This document shows positions 47,512 to 58,429 of a stretch of 64,000 nt of DNA, piece after piece. How positions within the stretch are numbered: the stretch's first letter is position 1; each line of letters begins with the position of its first letter. Position numbers and translations under genes: made by a program. This DNA is from Biformimicrobium ophioploci. GTDB taxonomy: Bacteria; Pseudomonadota; Gammaproteobacteria; Pseudomonadales; Cellvibrionaceae. The notes beneath the pieces are model-generated. The model was not told where the DNA came from. It did not search any database and was given only the letters and a program-made list of their open reading frames with translations. The stretch covers positions 248,001-312,000 of the forward strand of contig NZ_BSYJ01000001.1 of NCBI RefSeq assembly GCF_030270605.1, read 5' to 3'.

Positions 47512-48354
47512 TCAGTCGCGGTCCAGTTCCCGCGCCATTTCCGCGGCGCGCTCGGCGCAGTCATGCATCGCGGCAGCTACCAGTTTGTCGAGGCCATCGC
47601 GCTGGAAGCGCTGGATAGCGCGCTCGGTCGTGCCGCCGGGTGACATCACGTTGCGGCGCAACCGGGCGACATCGACGTCACTGCTTTGCGCCAGTTTGGC
47701 TGCGCCCAGAGCGGTTTGCAAGGTAAGGCGTTCCGCATCGGCGCGCGCCATGCCCGCTGCCTCCGCCGCGTCGATCATCGCCTCCATGAAAAGGAAGTAA
47801 TAGGCGGGGCCGGAGCCGGACACCGCAATCACCTGATCGATGCCGCTTTCTTCTTCCACCCACAGGGTGATACCAACCGCGCCGGCAATCTGTTCCGCCT
47901 GCTGCCGCTGCGCTTGCGTGACACCGGGCCCGGCATAGAGCCCGGTAACGCCCGCCTGCACCAGTGAGGGAGTATTGGGCATGGCGCGCACGATCGGCAG
48001 GTGCTCACCGAGCCAGCGCCGGTAGGCTGCCAGCGGGATACCCGCGGCAAGCGTGATCACCAGCGGCTCCCGCCCGGCGAGTGCCGGCCGGAGTGACTGG
48101 CACAGCGCGCCCATGACCTGCGGCTTCACCGACAGCACGATGACCTCGGCATCCGCCACTGCCTGCAGGTTGTCTGTCGCGATGGCAACGCCCCACCTGG
48201 TGGAAAAGTCCGCCAGCTTCCGGGTGTCGCGGCCGGTGGCCAAGATCTGCTCCGGCGGATAACCCGCAGCGATCATGCCGCCAATCACCGCCCCGGCCAT
48301 ATTGCCGGCGCCGCCAATAAATACGATTTTCGGGGGGACATTCGCTTGCTGCAT
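47512..48354 (-). CDS. proC: Pyrroline-5-carboxylate reductase
   Basis: Reduces pyrroline-5-carboxylate to proline with NAD(P)H, the last step of proline synthesis. It has 280 residues. The Rossmann motif GGAGNMAGAVIGG is at 14-26. Others: ILATGRDTRKLADF, VLSVKPQVMG, RAMPNTPSLVQAGVTGLY, and the C-terminal dimer/active-site segment VSGSGPAYYFLFMEAMIDAAE followed by SPGGTTERAIQ. Upstream, 130 bases separate it from the divergent S9 peptidase. Confidence 0.97.
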   Translation of the reverse strand: MQQANVPPKIVFIGGAGNMAGAVIGGMIAAGYPPEQILATGRDTRKLADFSTRWGVAIATDNLQAVADAEVIVLSVKPQVMGALCQSLRPALAGREPLVITLAAGIPLAAYRRWLGEHLPIVRAMPNTPSLVQAGVTGLYAGPGVTQAQRQQAEQIAGAVGITLWVEEESGIDQVIAVSGSGPAYYFLFMEAMIDAAEAAGMARADAERLTLQTALGAAKLAQSSDVDVARLRRNVMSPGGTTERAIQRFQRDGLDKLVAAAMHDCAERAAEMARELDRD

Positions 48355-48483
48355 GTCGGGCCTGCGTTACCTGTACAGTCTGGTTTATCGGAAGTGCGGC
48401 TCATCCCGGCGCGGACCCCATTGCCCATGCCGGCCGCGCGCGCCACTATAGAGCGCGACGCAGGAAAATAACAAGGAACACAA

Positions 48484-50484
<2,001 letters not shown>

Positions 50485-50498
50485 CCCTTAACGGATGA

Positions 50499-51191
50499 TC
50501 AATCCCGGGCACCGAAGATATCGGTGCCCACACGCACCACTGTCGAGCCCGCCTCGATCGCGGCTTCCAGGTCACCGGACATCCCCATGGACAGGGTGTC
50601 CAGCGGCGCCTCCGGCAGCTGTGATCGCAGCGCCTCGAGCAGTTGCGTCAGGCGCCGGTGCGGTTCCGCGCGGTCCTCGGTGCGCGGCGCCGGTATGGCC
50701 ATCAGCCCGCGCAACGCCAGGTTCGGCAATGCCGCCACCTGACGCGCCAGCTCCGGCAATTCTGCCGCGAGCACCCCCGACTTGGTGGCCTCGCCATCGA
50801 TATTCACCTGCAGGCACACGTTCAACGGTGCCATCCCGGCTGGGCGCTGTTCGCTGAGGCGGCGCGCCAGCTTGAGCCGGTCCACCGTATGCAGCCAGTC
50901 GAAACGCTCCGCCACCGCGCGGCTCTTGTTGGACTGCAGGGCACCGATGAAGTGCCAGCGAATACCGGGCAGATCCTGCATCTGGTCCTGCTTCTGCAGC
51001 GCCTCCTGCAGGTAGTTCTCGCCGAAATCCCGCTGCCCCGCCTCATAAGCGGCACGAAGGTCCCCGGCCGGGCGTGTCTTGGATACCGCCAGCAGCGTGA
51101 CTGAGGCGACATCCCGCTGATTCGCGTGGCAACTTGTGACAATGCGCTCACGCACGTGATTGAGGTTTTCGATGATCTGCTCTTTGCGCAT
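50499..51191 (-). CDS. yggS: PLP homeostasis protein YggS (COG0325)
   Basis: A PLP-binding protein without known catalytic activity that balances vitamin B6 and amino-acid pools. It has 230 residues. The PLP lysine is K38 in LLAVSKTRP; FGENYLQEA, WHFIGALQSNK, and SMGMSGDLEAAIEAGSTVVRVG are family motifs. It starts at ATG 51191, divergent from pilT across 99 bases, the same arrangement as in Pseudomonas. Its 3' end is 15 bases from the S9 peptidase stop, convergent. Confidence 0.96.
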   Translation of the reverse strand: MRKEQIIENLNHVRERIVTSCHANQRDVASVTLLAVSKTRPAGDLRAAYEAGQRDFGENYLQEALQKQDQMQDLPGIRWHFIGALQSNKSRAVAERFDWLHTVDRLKLARRLSEQRPAGMAPLNVCLQVNIDGEATKSGVLAAELPELARQVAALPNLALRGLMAIPAPRTEDRAEPHRRLTQLLEALRSQLPEAPLDTLSMGMSGDLEAAIEAGSTVVRVGTDIFGARD

Positions 51192-51290
51192 ATACTAGCT
51201 TTCAAATAATTTCGGCGGATTCTAAGCGAATCCCACCCATGGCGGCGACTCCCACGGAATCCCGCACAGCGATAATAAGAAGGTAGCTGC

Positions 51291-52325
51291 ATGGATATCA
51301 CTGAACTGCTGGCTTTCAGCTCCAAACAGGGCGCGTCGGACTTGCACCTCTCCGCCGGCCTGCCCCCCATGATCCGCGTCGACGGCGATGTACGCCGCAT
51401 CAACCTGCCGCCGATGGAGCACAAGCAGGTCCACGCATTGATCTACGAGATCATGAATGACAAGCAGCGCAAGGATTACGAGGAATTCCTGGAAACGGAT
51501 TTCTCGTTCGAAGTGCCGGGCGTGGCCCGCTTTCGTGTTAACGCCTTCAACCACAACCGCGGTGCCGGTGCGGTCTTCCGTACCATTCCCTCCAAGGTAC
51601 TGACCATGGAGGACCTGGGCATGGGCCAGGTGTTCCGCCAGATATCCGATGTACCACGCGGCCTGGTTCTGGTGACCGGCCCTACCGGTTCCGGTAAGTC
51701 GACTACCCTCGCCGCGATGATGGACTACATCAACGACAACAAGTACGAGCACATCCTCACCATCGAGGACCCGATCGAATTCGTACACGAGTCCAAGAAG
51801 TGCCTGGTCAACCAGCGTGAGGTACACCGCGATACCCACGGCTTTGCCGAAGCACTGCGCTCGGCACTGCGTGAGGACCCGGACATCATCCTGGTGGGTG
51901 AGATGCGGGACCTGGAAACCATCCGCCTGGCGCTGACTGCCGCGGAAACCGGTCACCTGGTATTCGGCACCCTGCACACCACCAGCGCCGCCAAGACCAT
52001 CGACCGTGTGGTTGACGTGTTCCCGGCCAACGAGAAAGCCATGGTGCGCTCGATGCTGTCGGAATCCCTGCAGGCGGTAATTTCCCAGACCCTGATGAAA
52101 AGAACCGGCGGCGGCCGGGTGGCGGCCCACGAAATCATGCGAGGCACCCCGGCCATCCGTAACCTGATCCGTGAGGACAAGGTCGCGCAGATGTACTCCG
52201 CAATCCAGACCGGTGCGCAGGTGGGCATGCAGACCATGGACCAGTGCCTGCAGGATCTGGTGGACAAACGAATCATCACCCGCGAAGTTGCGCGTGAAAA
52301 GGCCAAGATGCCGGAGAACTTCTGA
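51291..52325 (+). CDS. pilT: Type IV pilus retraction ATPase PilT
   Basis: The hexameric motor that retracts pili for twitching motility. It has 344 residues, the exact family length. Walker A is GPTGSGKST at 130-138; the Asp box is near ILTIEDPIEFVHESKK, Walker B is IILVGEMRDLETI, and the His box is HLVFGTLHTTSAAKT. The C-terminal AIRNLIREDK (AIRNLIRE motif) is needed for retraction in PilT. AGAAGG precedes the ATG. pilU follows after two bases. Confidence 0.98.
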   Translation: MDITELLAFSSKQGASDLHLSAGLPPMIRVDGDVRRINLPPMEHKQVHALIYEIMNDKQRKDYEEFLETDFSFEVPGVARFRVNAFNHNRGAGAVFRTIPSKVLTMEDLGMGQVFRQISDVPRGLVLVTGPTGSGKSTTLAAMMDYINDNKYEHILTIEDPIEFVHESKKCLVNQREVHRDTHGFAEALRSALREDPDIILVGEMRDLETIRLALTAAETGHLVFGTLHTTSAAKTIDRVVDVFPANEKAMVRSMLSESLQAVISQTLMKRTGGGRVAAHEIMRGTPAIRNLIREDKVAQMYSAIQTGAQVGMQTMDQCLQDLVDKRIITREVAREKAKMPENF

Positions 52326-52327
52326 TT

Positions 52328-53473
52328 ATGGAAATCGAACGACTGCTACAACTGGTATTCGAAAAAGGCGCTTCGGACCTGTTTATCACCGCCGGTGTAC
52401 CGCCGTCGATCAAGCTGCACGGGCGCGTGGTGCCGGTCACCAATACCGCTCTGTCACCGGAGCAGGCGCGCGAGATGGTCATCGGGGTGATGAACGAAAA
52501 GCAGCGCAAGGAGTTCGTGGCCAAGAAGGAACTCAACTTCGCCATTGCCGCGCGCAATATCGGCCGCTTCCGTGTATCCGCTTTCTTCCAGCGCAACCTG
52601 GTGGGCATGGTGCTGCGTCGCATCGAGACCAATATCCCCACCATCGACGGCCTCGGCCTGCCGGAAGTGGTCAAGGACCTGGCCATGACCAAGCGCGGCC
52701 TGGTGATCTTCGTGGGTGCGACCGGTACCGGTAAGTCCACCTCGCTGGCCTCCATGGTCGGGCACCGCAACGAGAACTCCAAGGGTCATATCATCTCCAT
52801 CGAGGACCCGATCGAATTCGTGCACCAGCACAAGGGCTGCATCGTGACCCAGCGTGAGGTGGGCCTGGATACCGAGTCCTTCGAGGTGGCCCTGAAAAAC
52901 ACCCTGCGTCAGGCGCCGGACGTGATCCTGATTGGTGAGGTGCGGACCCGCGAGACCATGGAACACGCAATCGCCTTCGCGGAGACCGGCCACCTGTGCC
53001 TGTGTACCCTGCACGCCAACAACGCCAACCAGGCGCTGGACCGGATCATTCACTTCTTCCCGGCGGACCGCCACCAGCAGCTGTGGATGGACCTGTCCCT
53101 CAACCTCAAGGCGATGGTGGCCCAGCAATTGGTGCCCACGCCGGACGGCGAGGGGCGCCGTGCGTGCCTGGAAATCATGATCAACACCCCGCTGATGTCG
53201 GACCTGATCCGCAAGGGCGAGGTACACAAGATGAAGGAACTGATGACCCGCTCCGGCGAACAGGGCATGCAGACCTTCGACCAGGCCCTGTACGAGCTCT
53301 ACGACCGCGGCGAGATCACCTACGAGGATGCCCTCACCCACGCAGACTCCGCCAACGACCTGCGCCTGATGATCAAGCTCAAGTCCGAGTCCGACGCCGA
53401 GTACCTCGACAATGCCACGGCGGGCCTCAGCATCGAGAAAGAGGAAGAAAAGAGCCCCTCGATCTTCCGCTGA
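52328..53473 (+). CDS. pilU: Type IV pilus retraction ATPase PilU (PilT-dependent)
   Basis: A PilT paralogue that increases retraction force only together with PilT. It has 381 residues. Walker A is GATGTGKST at 130-138, the Asp box is IISIEDPIEFVHQHKG, Walker B is VILIGEVRTRETM, and the His box is HLCLCTLHANNANQA. It lacks the AIRNLIRE motif of PilT (MSDLIRKGEVHKMK instead) and has an acidic C-terminal extension (LSIEKEEEKSPS), both features of PilU. Its stop is followed by a strong terminator. Confidence 0.97.
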   Translation: MEIERLLQLVFEKGASDLFITAGVPPSIKLHGRVVPVTNTALSPEQAREMVIGVMNEKQRKEFVAKKELNFAIAARNIGRFRVSAFFQRNLVGMVLRRIETNIPTIDGLGLPEVVKDLAMTKRGLVIFVGATGTGKSTSLASMVGHRNENSKGHIISIEDPIEFVHQHKGCIVTQREVGLDTESFEVALKNTLRQAPDVILIGEVRTRETMEHAIAFAETGHLCLCTLHANNANQALDRIIHFFPADRHQQLWMDLSLNLKAMVAQQLVPTPDGEGRRACLEIMINTPLMSDLIRKGEVHKMKELMTRSGEQGMQTFDQALYELYDRGEITYEDALTHADSANDLRLMIKLKSESDAEYLDNATAGLSIEKEEEKSPSIFR

Positions 53474-53490
53474 TCCACCCCTCCGAACAG

Positions 53491-53516
53491 AGCCCCGCAT
53501 TGCGGGGCTTTTTTTG
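53491..53516 (+). terminator. Intrinsic terminator of pilTU
   Basis: Stem agccccg/cggggct with a 5-base loop and a run of seven T, 18 bases after the pilU stop. Confidence 0.92.
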
Positions 53517-53687
53517 CCCGAAGCCTGCCACTCACGCACCTGTCCGACTATCCACAGAACAATCATCCGAATGAGACGAACGCACCAATACCTCTTGCTT
53601 TTTCTTGCTCAGTTCTAGATGATTTATGCGTCACAGGTTGTAACACCAAGAAATAAAAACGATCGACTTTTGTTCGGGGGAACAACA

Positions 53688-56576
53688 ATGATCAAGAAAA
53701 AACCATTATCCGTCGTGATCGGCCTCGCTGCCCTGGGGCTGTCATCCGCACTTTACGCGCAAGACGCAGCAGAAGAAGCTGAAGCTGCCAAGATTACCGA
53801 CGAAGATGTAGAAGAGGTGGTTGTCACCGGTTCCCGCATCATCCGTGAGGGCGCCATTAGCCCGACCCCAGTGACCACGGTTACCGCAGAAGATATCGAT
53901 CTCAGCGGTAACCTCAACCTGGGTGACTTCCTGAACGACCTGCCCGCACTGCGCTCCACCTTTTCAGGCAACAACTCCGGTCGCTTTATCGGCACCGTAG
54001 GCCTCAACCTGCTCGACCTTCGCGGCATGGGCACTGCGCGCACCCTGGTGCTGCAGGACGGCCGCCGGCACATCGCTGCCAGCATCGGCACCTCCTCCGT
54101 AAACGTGAATACCATTCCGGAAGACCTGCTCGAGCGGGTTGACGTGATTACAGGCGGTGCATCTGCGGTATACGGTGCTGACGCGGTAACTGGTGTAGTC
54201 AACTTCATCACCAAAGATGACTTTGAAGGCACCAAGGTTTCCACCTACTCCAGCGCGACCGACAATGGTGGTGGTGATGCCACCGAGCTCAGCGTGACCT
54301 GGGGCCGCAACTTCTTCGATGAGCGCGCTAATGTCGCCGTCAGCGTGCAAACCACCCAGACCGACGAAGTCTATGGCTACGAGCGCGACTGGATCACCGA
54401 CGGCAAGGGCTTCCTGTTCAACCCTGAGAATACCGGCCCGGATGATGGCATCCCGGATCGTATCCAGGTGAACAACTACTCGGCGCCGATCCTGAACGAA
54501 ACCGGCGTTATCTGGCCTGCGGCCTGGCTCGGAGTTGGACCCTCCAACTTCGTAACCTTTAACGCTGACGGTACCGCCAAGGCCATGGACTTCGGCACCC
54601 AGTGTGACAGCCGCCCGCGCTGTAGCGGTGGCGACGGATACCAGTGGGTCGGTCAGAACCAGATGTACCCGGAGATGGAAGACGTCAACTTCTTCGCCAA
54701 GGGCCACTTCGACATCAATGACTCCACGCGTGTGTTTGCGGAAGCGAAGTATGTGCAGAACGAAGCCCGGTCTTTCGGCCAGGCATCTTTCGGCCTGAAC
54801 ATCTTTAGTGTCGACAACCCCTTCCTGGACCCGGTCCTGCGCGACCAGCTGGTAGCCGAAGGCATGCCGATTTTTGGCATGTACCGTATGCATACCGACC
54901 TGGGTTACCGCGGCAACGTCGCGGATCGCGAAACCCAGCGCTATGTACTGGGCGTGAAAGGCGATCTGGGCAGCTCCTGGAACTACGAGACCAGTCTCGT
55001 TTACGGCCAGTATGACGCCACCGTTGACTACAGCAACAACCGCTGGAATGAGCGTTTTAATCAGGCCATCGATGCCGTTGTCGATCCCGCTACGGGTGAG
55101 ATCGTCTGTGCCGACGCCGATGCGCGCGCTGCGGGCTGCCAGCCGCTCAACCTGTTCGGTTTTGGCCAGTCTTCCCAGGAAGCTGTTGACTGGGTGATGC
55201 TGCAGAATACCGGTTCCACCGAAGAGATGAGCCAGCTGGTCTGGTCTTCCTCTATCAGCGGTGCAGTCATCGAACTGCCGGCCGGCGCACTGCAGGTTGC
55301 CGGTGGCCTCGAATACCGCGAAGAGCAGAGTGCCGTGGATTATGATGAAATCATCAAGAACGGCGAAACCTTTATGAACGCGCTGGCACCGACCGACGGC
55401 GAGTATGACGTGTCTGAAGCGTTCGTCGAAGCCTCTGTACCGCTGCTGGCTGACCTGCCCGGCGTGCAAGACCTGACCTTCGACACAGCCTACCGAGTTT
55501 CCGATTACTCCACCGTAGGTCGGACCAGTGCCTGGAAAACGGGTCTGGACTGGACAGTGACCGAAGATCTGCGCATCCGCGCTACGGCTTCCGAAGCGGT
55601 TCGCGCGCCGAACATCGACGAACTGTTTGCACCGCTCGGCCAAAACTTCTTCAGCGTTACCGACCCGTGTGACTCCCGTGAAATCCAGTATGCACCGGAT
55701 CCGGCACTGCGTGCTGCCAACTGTCGCGCCCTGGGCCTGGACCCGGATACCTTCCTCTCCACCCTGAATGGCGTAACCCTGGCGGGCTTCAGCGGCGGTA
55801 ACGTCAACCTCGACGTGGAAACCGGTATGACCGAGACGATCGGTGCCGTCTTCACCCCTCGCTGGGTGGAAGGCCTGACCATTACCGTGGACTACTGGGA
55901 CATGGAAGTTGAGGATGCAATCTCCTACTACTCTGGCCAGACCATTCTGGACAAGTGCGTGGACGGTGCTTCCATCAACAACGCCTTCTGTGGTAACCAG
56001 ACTCGCGGCGCAGATGGCCAGCTGACCTCTGTAACATCCAGCGCGCTGAACGCCGCCAGCCTGACCGCACGCGGTATCGACTACGAGCTGCGCTACAACT
56101 TCGACGTACCGACTTTCGGTACCGAAAACGCCTGGGGTGACCTGACCGTTTCCGTCATCGGCACTCGCCTGCTGGAGCGCGACGATTACTCCTTCCAGGA
56201 CGACCCGACCAGTGCGGACCGCATCGATGGCGAGCTGGGTGATCCGGAATCCAACTGGGTTTCCAACGTCACCTACCGCCTGGGTGATTTCTCCCTGAAC
56301 TGGCGCCACGAGTACATCGGTAGCATGCTGACTATCGACTTCCTCGACGGCAAGGAATCGCGCGATGTCTACAGCACCGGCACCATGCGTTACAACGACC
56401 TGCAGGCCCGCTACATGCTCGACATGTTCGGTAACGCACTGGAAGTTTACGGTGGTGTGAACAACCTCGAAGACACCGCCCCGCCGGCTGGTCTGAGCGG
56501 TATCGGTGGTGGTTCCGGTATGTACGACACCTACGGTCGTTCCTACTACCTGGGCTTCAACTACAGCTTTCAATAA
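53688..56576 (+). CDS. Large TonB-dependent outer-membrane receptor (substrate unknown)
   Basis: Outer-membrane importer of 962 residues from ATG 53688, which has GGGGGA upstream; the open frame starts 23 codons earlier but the signal peptide begins at MIKKKPLSVV. The Sec signal ends near 24 (ALYA). A TonB-box-like EEVVVTGSR precedes the plug (RTLVLQDGRRHIAASIG; RVDVITGGASAVYGADAVTG), and the barrel ends NYSFQ. The subtype, with the plug signature SPTPVTTVTAEDI and end motif YDTYGRSYYLGFNYSF, is the long receptor class common in Xanthomonadales and marine gammaproteobacteria, often linked to peptide or complex-substrate uptake. Loop cysteines (QCDSRPRC; CVDGASINNAFC) could be paired. It has its own terminator. 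Confidence 0.93.
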   Translation: MIKKKPLSVVIGLAALGLSSALYAQDAAEEAEAAKITDEDVEEVVVTGSRIIREGAISPTPVTTVTAEDIDLSGNLNLGDFLNDLPALRSTFSGNNSGRFIGTVGLNLLDLRGMGTARTLVLQDGRRHIAASIGTSSVNVNTIPEDLLERVDVITGGASAVYGADAVTGVVNFITKDDFEGTKVSTYSSATDNGGGDATELSVTWGRNFFDERANVAVSVQTTQTDEVYGYERDWITDGKGFLFNPENTGPDDGIPDRIQVNNYSAPILNETGVIWPAAWLGVGPSNFVTFNADGTAKAMDFGTQCDSRPRCSGGDGYQWVGQNQMYPEMEDVNFFAKGHFDINDSTRVFAEAKYVQNEARSFGQASFGLNIFSVDNPFLDPVLRDQLVAEGMPIFGMYRMHTDLGYRGNVADRETQRYVLGVKGDLGSSWNYETSLVYGQYDATVDYSNNRWNERFNQAIDAVVDPATGEIVCADADARAAGCQPLNLFGFGQSSQEAVDWVMLQNTGSTEEMSQLVWSSSISGAVIELPAGALQVAGGLEYREEQSAVDYDEIIKNGETFMNALAPTDGEYDVSEAFVEASVPLLADLPGVQDLTFDTAYRVSDYSTVGRTSAWKTGLDWTVTEDLRIRATASEAVRAPNIDELFAPLGQNFFSVTDPCDSREIQYAPDPALRAANCRALGLDPDTFLSTLNGVTLAGFSGGNVNLDVETGMTETIGAVFTPRWVEGLTITVDYWDMEVEDAISYYSGQTILDKCVDGASINNAFCGNQTRGADGQLTSVTSSALNAASLTARGIDYELRYNFDVPTFGTENAWGDLTVSVIGTRLLERDDYSFQDDPTSADRIDGELGDPESNWVSNVTYRLGDFSLNWRHEYIGSMLTIDFLDGKESRDVYSTGTMRYNDLQARYMLDMFGNALEVYGGVNNLEDTAPPAGLSGIGGGSGMYDTYGRSYYLGFNYSFQ

Positions 56577-56592
56577 GAAACTGTAGACCCCC

Positions 56593-56621
56593 AAAAAACC
56601 CCGCTCTGCGGGGTTTTTTTT
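56593..56621. terminator. Intrinsic terminator after the second TonB receptor
   Basis: Stem accccgc/gcggggt with loop tct, a run of A before it and eight T after it. It lies 17 bases past the receptor stop. It could work on both strands. Confidence 0.93.
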
Positions 56622-56711
56622 CGCCCTCAGTTTGGTCCCCGCACAGTACCGGTTTGACCCTGAAATACTGCTCTGCGATATTGGTCCGATCACAATAAAA
56701 ATATAAACAAC

Positions 56712-58406
56712 ATGCCGTTTCCAAACCTCGCTCGCTGCGCCGGCGCATTGATCGCCACCCTTCTGTTTGCCGGATGTGCAGAAAAGCCTGCGGCAGACAG
56801 GGTGCTGGTAGGCGGTGATGTCATCACCCTGTCACCCAACAATGACATCGCCAGCGCAGTCGCGCTGCAGGGCGACAGAATTTTCGCAACCGGCAGCGAT
56901 GCGGACATGCTCGCGCTGGCCGGCCCGCATACCGAGGTCATTCCACTGGAGGGCCGCGCGGTACTGCCGGGCTTTGTCGCCGCGCACGAACACCCTGCGA
57001 TCAGCGCGGTGTTCTCAAGCTTTATCGATCTCTCCGGGTTCAGCCACAGCTCCAACGCATCGGTCTGGCGCACCCTGGAAGACGCCATTGAGAAGGCGCA
57101 GCCCGGTGACTGGATTTACGGCATGGGGCTGGACCCGGTACTGGTTCCGGACCTGAAAATGCCCGACCGGGATTTCCTGGACCGGATTGCACCACACAAC
57201 CCGGTGTTTCTGGTGACGCAGAGCATGCACACCGCCTGGGTCAATTCCGCCGCGCTGCGTGCCATCGGCATCGATGAATCGGTCGAGGACCCGGGCAACG
57301 GCTCTTTCTTCGGTCGCGATGAGAGCGGCCGCCTCAATGGCATGCTGGTGGAGAAAGACGCGATCGGCCCATTCGTCGAGCAGCACAAGCGCTTCTGGCG
57401 CATCCTGCCCGCCTATGAATCCACCCTGGACCAGCTGCGCGCACAGGGCTACACCAGTGTCGCGTCGCTCGGTTACAACCTCCCGGCGATGCTGGCGCGC
57501 TGGGCCGCGCTCGATGGCGTCAGTCCGCGCCTGCGCCAGTTCTTCTACATCCGCGGCGATAATATTGAAGCGCTTCCGACAACGCCCCAGCGCGACAATG
57601 ATTTCTTTCGCATACTTGGCGCCAAGTACTGGTATGACGGCTCCCCCTACAGCGGCACCATGCTGTTGGAAGCGCCCTACCTCGACACAGCCCTTTCCGA
57701 GAGTCTCGGCATCCCGCACGGCAGTCACGGTGAGGCCGTGATCCCGCCGGCAGCACTGGCCCGTGCACTTGCCAGCCATAATCGCAACGACTGGCAGTTC
57801 GCCGTGCACAGCCAGGGCGACCGGGCCGGCCGCGAACTGCTGGGGTTATTGTCCGGGCTCTACGATGGACTCGACGACGCGGGCAAGCAGGCATTCCGCA
57901 ACCGACGGCACCGCATCGAACACGGCGTCTATCTGGATAAAACGCTGCTGCCTGAACTTGCCGCTCTGGGCATCACCCCCAGTTTTCATATCAACCACCT
58001 GTATTACTACGGCGAAGCACTGCGCAATGACCTGCTTGGCGCGGCGCGTGCGGAACAGCTATTGCCGCTGCGCAGTGCGTTTGAGCTGGGCATGCGACCC
58101 ACCCTGCACGCGGACAGCCCGATGTTTCCCCCGGACCCGTTCAGCCTGATGCAAACGGCGATCACCCGTAAAACCCGCAGCGGCGAAATCCTGGGCGCAG
58201 CGGAAGCCCTCTCGCCACTGCAGGCCCTGCACGCCATGACCATCAATGGCGCCTACCAGCTGGGGCTGGACGACCGGCTTGGCAGCATTGAGCCGGGCAA
58301 ACTGGCGGACCTGGTCATCCTCGACCGCAACCCGCTGCAGGTTGACCCACAGCAGTGGCATACCCTGCGGGTCGAGCGCACCATCCTCGCCGGGGAAACG
58401 GAATAA
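56712..58406 (+). CDS. Amidohydrolase (YtcJ-like), predicted lipoprotein
   Basis: A metal-dependent hydrolase of the amidohydrolase_3 family, 564 residues, anchored in a membrane by lipidation: LLFAGC places the lipid cysteine at C22. The metal motif HxH is H92/H94 (GFVAAHEHPA). Further typical positions are VHSQGDRAG, RHRIEHGVYL and LHADSPMFPPDP; the C-terminal segment GSIEPGKLADLVILDRNP is the family end. Substrates of the family include N-acyl amino acids, formamides and cyclic amides; none can be assigned. It is 23 bases upstream of the APC permease and probably cotranscribed with it. Confidence 0.9.
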   Translation: MPFPNLARCAGALIATLLFAGCAEKPAADRVLVGGDVITLSPNNDIASAVALQGDRIFATGSDADMLALAGPHTEVIPLEGRAVLPGFVAAHEHPAISAVFSSFIDLSGFSHSSNASVWRTLEDAIEKAQPGDWIYGMGLDPVLVPDLKMPDRDFLDRIAPHNPVFLVTQSMHTAWVNSAALRAIGIDESVEDPGNGSFFGRDESGRLNGMLVEKDAIGPFVEQHKRFWRILPAYESTLDQLRAQGYTSVASLGYNLPAMLARWAALDGVSPRLRQFFYIRGDNIEALPTTPQRDNDFFRILGAKYWYDGSPYSGTMLLEAPYLDTALSESLGIPHGSHGEAVIPPAALARALASHNRNDWQFAVHSQGDRAGRELLGLLSGLYDGLDDAGKQAFRNRRHRIEHGVYLDKTLLPELAALGITPSFHINHLYYYGEALRNDLLGAARAEQLLPLRSAFELGMRPTLHADSPMFPPDPFSLMQTAITRKTRSGEILGAAEALSPLQALHAMTINGAYQLGLDDRLGSIEPGKLADLVILDRNPLQVDPQQWHTLRVERTILAGETE

Positions 58407-58429
58407 ATTACTTTCAGGAGAGCATTGCC

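Noticed and set aside
53964-56693. A 909-codon open frame on the minus strand opposite the second TonB receptor
   Set aside because: Antisense shadow of a real receptor with signal peptide, plug and barrel; no motif in the shadow.
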